Made by a program: the position numbers and the translations under genes. A DNA stretch of 6,080 nucleotides, from contig CALXRJ010000094.1 in NCBI GenBank assembly GCA_944390615.1, positions 1-6,080 of the forward strand, in the 5' to 3' direction. The stretch comes from an uncultured Clostridia bacterium. Its GTDB lineage: Bacteria; Bacillota; Clostridia; TANB77; CAG-508. Below, in pieces: positions 1-5,184 of this stretch (its first letter is position 1; each line of letters starts with the position of its first letter). Below the pieces are notes generated by a model. That model did not search any database. It was not told the DNA's origin and was given only the letters and a program-made list of their open reading frames with translations.

Positions 1-899
1 AAAAACTTTTCCATTTACAGGATAATTTAAAAAAGTTAAATAAAACTAGATTATTAGCTGCTATCTTGAAATTACAATTACCAGAGCTTATTTATAAAAA
101 TAAACAATATCCTGATTTAGATTTAAATGTTACATTTGAAAAAGAACGTGCTGATGCTAATGGCTTTTATACACTTTCTTATATTATTGATTTAAATGGC
201 TTTAAATTTGAATTACATGCACAACCTGAATTTTGTTATAAATATTCTTTAAATGGAAATTGTGCTCATAATAGTACCTTAAAAGGCAAATCGTTTGAAA
301 TTAGTTCCTTATTTGAGTTAAAAGCTGACCAGAATAGGCAGGAAAATGAACCTGAACTTTTAAAAATGTATACCACCTTTTTAGCAAGTATTGAACAGGG
401 TGCTTATAAAAAATATGGGGAAAATTCACCTTTGCAAAAGAAATTTCAAGAATATATTCTTTATGCTATTTCTAAAATACAGTTAAAAAACACATTTGAA
501 TTTAGTCCTAATCAAAAAGCTATCCCTTTTGTTGATTATATAGCTTCTCTCATCGAGTATAAAGGTGCTAAATTTGGAACCATTTCACCTGCCCATAGAA
601 TTATGCCAAATCAATCTATCTCAACACCGCAAAATGCTCTCTTTTCTTTAGAAGATATTTTAAAATCTCGTGTTGGAGTATCTGTTTTGGCTAATCTAGT
701 TATTGCGAAATTTAAAATGGAAATCGTAGAAAAAGGACAAAATATTGAATCTCCTTTAAAACCCAGAGAATACTCTTTAGACACGATAGCAGAAGATTTT
801 AAACATGATGTTCGTGCTGTTAAACGTGATAAAAAACCTTTGTCTAATGAAAGAAAACCTTTTTATCCACAAGGGCAACATCCTAGTTCTGAACGTTAA
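1..899 (+). CDS. Unrecognised protein, C-terminal part (5' end outside window)
   Basis: I do not recognise this protein. The first methionine-capable codon is a TTG at 66, but it has no convincing ribosome binding site. The same frame is open back to base 3, encoding a Lys/Leu-rich stretch (LQDNLKKLNKTRLLAAI), so the real start most likely lies left of the window. About 298 codons are visible. The visible part is soluble-looking, with no transmembrane segment. It has a beta-rich region at about residues 1-80 (counted from the TTG) with two cysteines in FCYKYSLNGNCAH, then a largely helical, Lys/Glu-rich middle. The last 50 or so residues are hydrophilic and basic, rich in Pro/Lys/Arg, ending QGQHPSSER, and look disordered. 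The TAA stop at 897-899 abuts the shared terminator. The gene converges on trmR, so it belongs to a different transcription unit from everything to its right. The long intact frame ending exactly at a terminator makes it a real gene; its function is unknown. Confidence 0.75.
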   Translation, partial: KLFHLQDNLKKLNKTRLLAAILKLQLPELIYKNKQYPDLDLNVTFEKERADANGFYTLSYIIDLNGFKFELHAQPEFCYKYSLNGNCAHNSTLKGKSFEISSLFELKADQNRQENEPELLKMYTTFLASIEQGAYKKYGENSPLQKKFQEYILYAISKIQLKNTFEFSPNQKAIPFVDYIASLIEYKGAKFGTISPAHRIMPNQSISTPQNALFSLEDILKSRVGVSVLANLVIAKFKMEIVEKGQNIESPLKPREYSLDTIAEDFKHDVRAVKRDKKPLSNERKPFYPQGQHPSSER

Positions 900-945
900 A
901 AAAGTCTGTAAAGAATTGCAAATCAATTCTTTACAGACTTTTTTT
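898..945. terminator. Bidirectional intrinsic terminator between converging genes
   Basis: A perfect 15-bp inverted repeat (904-918 with 924-938, left arm GTCTGTAAAGAATTG) encloses a 5-base loop, CAAAT. It is flanked by A6 (898-903) on the left and T7 (939-945) on the right. Each strand therefore reads a long stem followed by a U tract, so it can stop transcription from the left-edge gene and from trmR. The A and T tracts can lengthen the stem to 21 bp. The trmR stop codon and its last four sense codons lie inside the right arm and T tract. Confidence 0.95.
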
Positions 946-1527
946 AATTTTGGTAATAGCTAAACCATCTCCCACTTCTAAAATTTCGGTTTCTAAATCT
1001 GGGTTTTCTGTTGTTTTGGCAATATATTCTCTTAACTTTCTAACTGCTGTACGCTGTTTGTGTTTATTATAATCCCCCATTACATAGCCTTTATATAAAA
1101 TATTATCAGCAAATAGGATGCCATCTGGAGCTAACATTCTAAGGGACTCTTCTAAAAAAATAGGATATTTTGCTTTGGCAGCATCAATAAAGATCATATC
1201 ATAGGTTTGATTTAAGGTTGGTAATATTTCTACTGCATCTCCCACATAGATGTTTATTTTGCCTTCCAAGTTCATCGTTTTTATGTTTTCTTCAGCTTCT
1301 TTGGCTCTTTGCTCATCTTTTTCTATGGTATCAATAAAACCTTGGTTGCTTAAAAATTTAGAAAAACATATAGCAGAATAACCAACCGCTGTTCCTATCT
1401 CTAAAATTTTAGTAGGTCTGTTTTGGTTCATTCTTTTTTCAATTTCTTGTAAGGTATCATCCATTATGATTGGGATATGTTCGTTTAATGCTTTTTCTTT
1501 GATTTTATTTAATTTTTCTTCCATCAT
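931..1527 (-). CDS. trmR: SAM-dependent O-methyltransferase, probable tRNA 5-hydroxyuridine methyltransferase TrmR (YrrM family)
   Basis: This is a 198-residue class I SAM-dependent methyltransferase of the metal-dependent O-methyltransferase (COMT-like) type. SAM-binding motif I is ILEIGTAVGYS at 41-51, and the acidic end of strand 2 is in IEKD (68-71). IDAAKAKY at 114-121 and ADN at 140-142 supply the Asp115, Asp141 and Asn142 expected to bind the divalent metal. The N-terminal pattern A-x3-HIPI, the spacing and the 'DN-ILYKG' segment resemble Bacillus subtilis YrrM/TrmR, which methylates 5-hydroxyuridine at the wobble position of certain tRNAs to give 5-methoxyuridine. The tRNA substrate is inferred from this resemblance; a small-molecule O-methyltransferase is the alternative. 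The start is one of two consecutive ATGs (1525-1527 or 1522-1524). It lies 140 bp downstream of typA on the same strand with no strong promoter visible between them, so read-through from typA is plausible. The stop codon lies inside the terminator. Confidence 0.85.
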   Translation of the reverse strand: MMEEKLNKIKEKALNEHIPIIMDDTLQEIEKRMNQNRPTKILEIGTAVGYSAICFSKFLSNQGFIDTIEKDEQRAKEAEENIKTMNLEGKINIYVGDAVEILPTLNQTYDMIFIDAAKAKYPIFLEESLRMLAPDGILFADNILYKGYVMGDYNKHKQRTAVRKLREYIAKTTENPDLETEILEVGDGLAITKIKKSL

Positions 1528-1530
1528 TAT

Positions 1531-1566
1531 CTTTTTTTTTTCCTCTTTCTTTTCTTCTTTTTCTTT
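1531..1566 (-). promoter_or_regulatory. Pure polypurine leader and distant Shine-Dalgarno of trmR
   Basis: All 36 bases are pyrimidine on the plus strand, so the trmR leader RNA is an unbroken purine run. It includes A10 (1532-1541) directly after an AAGAGG core (1542-1547). That core is the only Shine-Dalgarno-like match, and it sits 14 bases before the first ATG, farther than the usual 5-9. Translation may be weak, or the unstructured A-rich leader may itself help ribosome loading. Confidence 0.45.
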
Positions 1567-1596
1567 AAGTCACTTTAAAACTATTCTTTATTGAGA

Positions 1597-1623
1597 AAAA
1601 GAAATTATTTTATGATTTCTTTT
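1597..1623. repeat. AT-rich inverted repeat in the typA-trmR spacer
   Basis: A 9-bp perfect stem (AAAAGAAAT, 1597-1605, with 1615-1623) encloses a 9-base loop. It has only one G-C pair and no clean U tract after it on the minus strand, so it would be at best a weak terminator or pause site 45 bases after the typA stop codon. In such an AT-rich spacer it could also be chance. Confidence 0.3.
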
Positions 1624-1667
1624 GTTGCATCTGCTATAGAACATTTTAGATTCATATTCCTATTACT

Positions 1668-3485
1668 TTATTTATTATTTCTGGTTGCTCTTTCTCTTTC
1701 TTTGTTGTTCAAAATCTTTTTTCTTAATCTGATATTTTTAGGTGTTACCTCTACTAACTCATCATCTTGAATAAATTCAATGGCTTTTTCTAAGCTCATT
1801 TGAATTGGTGGTACTAAATGAAGTGCATCATCAGCTCCTGAAGACCTCGTATTGGTTAAATGTTTTTCTTTACATACATTTACTGCTATATCTTCTGAAC
1901 GAGAATTTATTCCTACTATCATTCCTTCATATACATCTACACCAGGTCCGATAAATAAATCTCCTTTTTCTTGTGCATTAAATAATCCATAAGTTATTGA
2001 TTTTCCTGTCTCAAATGCTACAATTGTTCCTCTTACTCTTGCTACAACATCTCCTTTAAAAGGTTCATACCCTTTAAACATACTTGCCATAGTGCCTTCT
2101 CCTTTGGTGTCTGTTAAAAATTCTGTTCGATAACCAATTAGTCCTCTTGCTGGAATATCAAACTCTATTTTGGTGTGTCCATTATTAAGTGGCTCCATAT
2201 TGGTCATTTCGCCTTTTCTTCTTCCTAATTTTTCGATGACTGTTCCTACCGCATCATCTGGCACATTGACAACTAAGTTTTCAATTGGTTCGCATTTTAC
2301 CCCATTGATTTCTTTGATAATAACTTTTGGGCGAGAAACTAGAAGTTCAAATCCTTCTCTTCGCATGGTTTCGATTAATACGGATAAATGTAGTTCTCCT
2401 CTTCCAGATACTTCGAAAGAATCTGGTGTTTCTCCTTCTTTTACTCTTAAGGATACATTTCTTTCTAATTCTTTAAATAATCTGTCTCGAATATGTCTTG
2501 AAGTGACAAATTGTCCTTCTCTTCCTGCAAATGGTCCGTTATTGACACTAAATGTCATGGTAACTGTTGGTTCATCTATGTTGACAAATGGTATTTTTTC
2601 TACATGAGCAGGGTCACATACGGTTTCTCCGATGCTGATATCGGAAATTCCTGCAAATTCTATAATGTCTCCTGCTGTTACTTCTTCTACTTCCACTTTT
2701 TTTAGTCCCACATGGGTATATAATTTAGCAATTTTTCCTTGATATATGGTATCATCTGATTTTACAATCGATACATTCATGCCTGATTGAAATTTTCCAC
2801 GCTCTACTCTGCCTACTCCAATTCTGCCTACATAATCATCATAATCAATGTTGGATACTAACATTTGAGCAGGTCCTTTTTCATCACAATTTGGGGCATC
2901 GATGGAATTGATGATGGTTTCAAATAAAGGGGTCATATCTGAATCTTCGTCTGCTAAATTTAATTTGGATGTTCCATTTTTAGCTGATGTATAAACTACT
3001 GGGAAATCTAACTGCTCATCTGAGGCATCTAGTTCGATAAATAATTCAATCACTTCATCTACTACTTTTTCAGGATTGCATCCAGGTCGATCAATTTTGT
3101 TAATTACTACTATTGGCTTTAAGTTTAAAGCTAATGCCTTTTTTAAAACTTCTCTCGTTTGAGGCATAGCTCCTTCAAAAGCATCTACTAATAAACGTAC
3201 ACCATCTACTGTTTGTAGTACTCTTTCTACTTCTCCACCAAAATCTGCATGTCCTGGTGTATCTACTATATTAATTTTGATATCTTTATACATAACAGAT
3301 GTATTTTTAGAAAGAATGGTAATTCCTCTTTCTTTCTCTAAATCATTAGAATCCATAATTCTTTCTTGAACTTGTTCATTGTCTCTAAAAATATGACTTT
3401 GTTTTAATAAACTATCTACTAATGTCGTTTTACCATGGTCAACGTGTGCGATAATTGCTATGTTTCTTATTTTTTGGTTGTTCAT
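1668..3485 (-). CDS. typA: Ribosome-associated translational GTPase TypA/BipA
   Basis: A full-length 605-residue translational GTPase of the TypA/BipA family (usual length just over 600). The GTPase domain is complete: G1 AHVDHGKTT at 13-21, G2 RGITI at 53-57, G3 DTPGH at 75-79, G4 NKID at 129-132 and G5 TSAK at 166-169. Next comes an EF-Tu-like domain II (about 205-300). Domains III and V follow, including the segment GRGELHLSVLIETMRREGFE, and then the family-specific C-terminal domain with ARGLIGYRTEFLTDTKGEG. The protein binds the ribosomal A site and aids large-subunit assembly and growth under cold or other stress in bacteria where it has been studied. Start choice is secure: ATG at 3483-3485 follows AAAGGAG (3494-3500) by 8 bases and opens the canonical MNNQKIRNIAIIAHVDHG. 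The gene has its own consensus promoter at 3541-3569. The basic tail (KERERATRNNK) ends in TAA. No frameshift or missing motif is seen. Confidence 0.98.
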   Translation of the reverse strand: MNNQKIRNIAIIAHVDHGKTTLVDSLLKQSHIFRDNEQVQERIMDSNDLEKERGITILSKNTSVMYKDIKINIVDTPGHADFGGEVERVLQTVDGVRLLVDAFEGAMPQTREVLKKALALNLKPIVVINKIDRPGCNPEKVVDEVIELFIELDASDEQLDFPVVYTSAKNGTSKLNLADEDSDMTPLFETIINSIDAPNCDEKGPAQMLVSNIDYDDYVGRIGVGRVERGKFQSGMNVSIVKSDDTIYQGKIAKLYTHVGLKKVEVEEVTAGDIIEFAGISDISIGETVCDPAHVEKIPFVNIDEPTVTMTFSVNNGPFAGREGQFVTSRHIRDRLFKELERNVSLRVKEGETPDSFEVSGRGELHLSVLIETMRREGFELLVSRPKVIIKEINGVKCEPIENLVVNVPDDAVGTVIEKLGRRKGEMTNMEPLNNGHTKIEFDIPARGLIGYRTEFLTDTKGEGTMASMFKGYEPFKGDVVARVRGTIVAFETGKSITYGLFNAQEKGDLFIGPGVDVYEGMIVGINSRSEDIAVNVCKEKHLTNTRSSGADDALHLVPPIQMSLEKAIEFIQDDELVEVTPKNIRLRKKILNNKERERATRNNK

Positions 3486-3493
3486 TTTTTCTT

Positions 3494-3500
3494 CTCCTTT
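3494..3500 (-). promoter_or_regulatory. Ribosome binding site of typA
   Basis: AAAGGAG on the minus strand, 8 bases before the ATG of typA. It matches the 16S anti-Shine-Dalgarno well and fixes the start. Confidence 0.9.
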
Positions 3501-3540
3501 TTAGTTAGTATATCTTTTTTATCTACTTTTTAACTTTTTT

Positions 3541-3569
3541 ATTATACTACGTTTATATACTTTTGTCAA
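3541..3569 (-). promoter_or_regulatory. Consensus sigma-A promoter of typA
   Basis: The minus strand reads TTGACA (3569-3564), a 17-base spacer and TATAAT (3546-3541). Both hexamers match consensus exactly and the spacing is ideal. A transcript would begin near 3534, giving a leader of about 49 bases that is purine- and A-rich and ends in AAAGGAG. The bases just upstream of the -35 are AT-rich. The site lies downstream of the cmk-plsC terminator, so typA starts its own unit. Confidence 0.92.
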
Positions 3570-3598
3570 TTTAAATTCGGTTTGTTTACATAATTTTT

Positions 3599-3649
3599 AA
3601 GAATCATTTCTTTTTGCTTAAAAGAAATGGTTCTTTCACGAAAAGAAAC
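3599..3649. repeat. Two overlapping, mutually exclusive inverted repeats upstream of the typA promoter
   Basis: Hairpin B pairs 3599-3614 with 3620-3635 (core CATTTCTTTT / AAAAGAAATG) around the loop TGCTT. It gives 16 bp; the only imperfect position, T3604-G3630, is a G-U wobble in plus-strand RNA but an A-C mismatch in minus-strand RNA. Hairpin A pairs 3630-3636 (GTTCTTT) with 3642-3649 (AAAGAAAC), with one bulged base. The two share 3630-3635, so only one can form at a time. No consensus terminator tail follows either. They lie between the plsC terminator and the typA promoter; their role is unknown. Confidence 0.6.
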
Positions 3650-3654
3650 AGTCC

Positions 3655-3687
3655 TTTAAAAAAAGTGAACTTTATTTAGTTCACTTT
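3655..3687 (-). terminator. Intrinsic terminator of the cmk-plsC unit
   Basis: Reading the minus strand, a perfect 9-bp stem (AAAGTGAAC, 3687-3679, with 3670-3662) with an 8-base AU loop is followed by a T tract (3664-3658, partly shared with the stem). The TGA stop of plsC (3683-3681) lies within the upstream arm, so the hairpin overlaps the end of the coding region. Confidence 0.9.
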
Positions 3688-4292
3688 ATTAATTCTATTA
3701 TTTTTTGCATAATGATATCAGTTACTTCCTGAGCAATTTCTTTTTCTTTTTTATTTTTTTTGTATGCTTCTATATTTAGTGGTTTACCATAAGTAATGGT
3801 AGTTTTTTGAAATAGTTTTTCTCCCCCTTTAATTCCTACTGGTATGACTGTTGCGTCTGAATTTAAGGCAAAAAAGGCTGCTCCTGTTTTGGGTTTGATA
3901 CCTTTTTTGATTCCATTTCTGGTTCCTTCTGGAAATATGGCTATACATTTTCCTTGTTTTAAGGTTTTTAAAGATTCTTTCATTGGTCCTAGATCTTTAT
4001 CATTCCTCTTTACTAAAATAACATCAAATGCTTTTCCTAAAAAGGCTAAAAATGGATTTTTGGTTAATTCTTCTTTGGCAATAAACCTTGTATCATCTCT
4101 TTTACAAGTCACCTCTAATAAAGGTGGATCTAAAAATGTTTTATGATTTCCACAAAAGATGACTGGTCCTGTTTGGGGGATATTTTCTCTTCCTATGATT
4201 TTGGCTCTGTAAAAAATTTTACAATATACAAATATAACAGATTTACAAACAACTCTAACGATTTTATAAAAAAAGTTTTTCAATTTTATCAC
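3681..4292 (-). CDS. plsC: 1-acyl-sn-glycerol-3-phosphate acyltransferase (PlsC/LPLAT family)
   Basis: A membrane-associated lysophospholipid acyltransferase of about 200 residues, the usual size for clostridial PlsC. It should acylate lysophosphatidic acid at sn-2 to make phosphatidic acid, the branch point of phospholipid synthesis. All LPLAT motifs are present (numbered from the GTG): motif I NHKTFLD at 49-55, with catalytic His50 and Asp55; the segment leading to VKRND (94-98); FPEGTRN at 120-126, which binds the glycerol-phosphate; and VIPVGIKG at 149-156. The N-terminus (residues 6-28) is hydrophobic and aromatic with interspersed lysines, suggesting interfacial membrane attachment. The start is uncertain: GTG 4292-4290 has only a weak site upstream, whereas TTG 4283-4281, three codons later, follows AGGTGAT at good spacing and would give 200 residues. 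The gene starts 3 bases (GTG) or 12 bases (TTG) after the cmk stop, so the two are co-transcribed and probably translationally coupled. Confidence 0.93.
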   Translation of the reverse strand: MIKLKNFFYKIVRVVCKSVIFVYCKIFYRAKIIGRENIPQTGPVIFCGNHKTFLDPPLLEVTCKRDDTRFIAKEELTKNPFLAFLGKAFDVILVKRNDKDLGPMKESLKTLKQGKCIAIFPEGTRNGIKKGIKPKTGAAFFALNSDATVIPVGIKGGEKLFQKTTITYGKPLNIEAYKKNKKEKEIAQEVTDIIMQKIIELIK

Positions 4293-4297
4293 CTTTT
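4284..4297 (-). promoter_or_regulatory. Ribosome binding site overlapping the cmk stop and the GTG start of plsC
   Basis: The minus strand reads AAAAGGTGATAAAATTG from 4297. AGGTGAT complements the extreme 3' end of 16S rRNA (AUCACCU) and would place TTG 4283 at normal spacing. The annotated GTG (4292) is itself part of this match. The cmk TAA (4298-4296) overlaps the A run in front of it, an arrangement typical of translational coupling. Confidence 0.6.
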
Positions 4298-4973
4298 ACT
4301 TTCTATTCTTTTTTTCTTGTATGATTTCACATATTTTATTGACTACTTCTTGGATTGTCATATCGCTTGAGTCAATATAAATGGCATCTTCTGCTTGTTT
4401 TAGAGGCGCAATTTCTCTATGAGAATCGATATAGTCTCTGTTTTTTACACTTTCTAAAATTTGTTCATAAGTTTCTTCTGTCATGCCATTTTGTATATTT
4501 TGCTTTAATCTTCTTTTAGCTCGTTCTTCTGGTGTTGCATCTAAATATATTTTTACATCTGCATTAGGAAAAACGACAGTTCCTATGTCTCTTCCTTCCA
4601 TAATAATATCTTGGCTTTGAGACATTTTTCGTTGCTCTTCTGTCATTTTTTCTCTAACAATTGCTATTTTAGAAACAGGAGATACAAACTGATTTACTTT
4701 TTCTGTTCTGATTTCTAAAGATACATCTTCTCCATTCAGATACACCTTTTGTTTATTTTCTTCTATTTTTAATTCAATTTTTATATTTTCTAAAGATTCT
4801 TTTACTTTTTCCATATTTTCAATATCAATATGGTTTCTTAACATATAAAGCGTGACACATCGGTACATGGCTCCTGTGTCTATATAAATTAATCTTTCTC
4901 TCTCTCCTACTCGTTTTGTTACAGTTCCTTTTCCACTTCCTGCTGGTCCATCTACAGCAACTATAAATCCCAT
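4296..4973 (-). CDS. cmk: Cytidylate kinase
   Basis: A full-length (225-residue) CMP/dCMP kinase that phosphorylates CMP and dCMP with ATP to give CDP and dCDP in the cytosol. The P-loop is GPAGSGKGT at 9-17. DTGAMYR at 32-38 belongs to the CMP-binding region. MEGRDIGTVVFP at 125-136 is the family signature, followed by KIYLDATPEERAKRR (141-155), the lid arginines. The C-terminal IDSHREIAPLKQAEDAIYIDSSDMT pattern is typical of bacterial Cmk. The insert-like region at 60-105 corresponds to the NMP-binding domain that distinguishes Cmk from other NMP kinases. The P-loop ends GKGT rather than the common GKST, a conservative variant also normal in adenylate kinases. ATG 4973-4971 is preceded by a purine-rich GAAGAG site at about 8 bases. 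It is the first gene of the cmk-plsC unit, a pairing common in Gram-positive genomes; the ispH and rpsA often found beside it are absent here. Confidence 0.97.
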   Translation of the reverse strand: MGFIVAVDGPAGSGKGTVTKRVGERERLIYIDTGAMYRCVTLYMLRNHIDIENMEKVKESLENIKIELKIEENKQKVYLNGEDVSLEIRTEKVNQFVSPVSKIAIVREKMTEEQRKMSQSQDIIMEGRDIGTVVFPNADVKIYLDATPEERAKRRLKQNIQNGMTEETYEQILESVKNRDYIDSHREIAPLKQAEDAIYIDSSDMTIQEVVNKICEIIQEKKNRK

Positions 4974-5006
4974 ATTTATCTCTTCTTTCTTTTTTTATTT
5001 TTTTGT

Positions 5007-5035
5007 ATTTTATCATAAAGAGATGTTATTGTCAA
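5007..5035 (-). promoter_or_regulatory. Sigma-A promoter of cmk-plsC with extended -10
   Basis: The minus strand reads TTGACA (5035-5030), a 17-base spacer and TAAAAT (5012-5007). The -10 is preceded by TGA (5015-5013), which makes a TGn extended -10 element. Transcription would start near 5000, leaving a short purine-rich leader of about 27 bases before the cmk ATG. Confidence 0.88.
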
Positions 5036-5184
5036 AGGAGATTTTTTGCCAAAGATGGTTGCCCTGACCTTGGGGGGGTTGTATGTTTCATTTCGAGTTT
5101 GTGATTGTGCAATTGGAATAAGTTTAGAACTTGTAGGCTAATCATTTGGAAAATGTTCGTGCGATTTTTCAAAGGAAAATCGTC
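5036..5184. other. Unassigned spacer between murA and cmk, with G7 tract
   Basis: This spacer is visibly richer in G and C than its surroundings (26 of 60 bases in 5041-5100). It holds a run of seven G (5072-5078), unusual for this AT-rich window. On the plus strand a 31-codon frame starts at TTG 5046 with AAAGGAG five bases ahead and stops at 5141, but there is no clear promoter for it. A short stem (5162-5170 with 5174-5182) lies just past the murA stop but lacks a U tract in murA's direction. I recognise no RNA gene or mobile element in it. Confidence 0.4.

Noticed and set aside
66..68. TTG as the true start of the left-edge gene
   Set aside because: There is no Shine-Dalgarno sequence ahead of it, and the frame is open with protein-like sequence back to the window edge.
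1564..1579. Near-palindrome TTTAAGTCACTTTAAA upstream of trmR, as an operator
   Set aside because: It is imperfect by one base and AT-rich, with no recognisable promoter next to it, so there is too little to call a binding site.
1605..1667. In-frame continuation of typA for 20 sense codons past its stop, including a 16-codon ATG frame (MNLKCSIADATKEIIK)
   Set aside because: TypA already has normal length and a normal C-terminus, and a 20-codon open stretch is common by chance. No sign of stop read-through or independent translation beyond a weak AGGA near the ATG.
2170..2607. 145-codon plus-strand open frame
   Set aside because: It lies entirely inside typA on the opposite strand, has no ribosome site and has a composition expected from the complement of a conserved gene.
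3844..4370. Plus-strand frames of 100 and 75 codons
   Set aside because: Both are antisense to plsC and the end of cmk, whose motifs are complete. Neither has a promoter or resembles a protein family.
4825..5016. 63-codon minus-strand frame overlapping the cmk start
   Set aside because: It is out of frame with cmk and spans its promoter region. The cmk frame carries the P-loop, so this one is a shadow.
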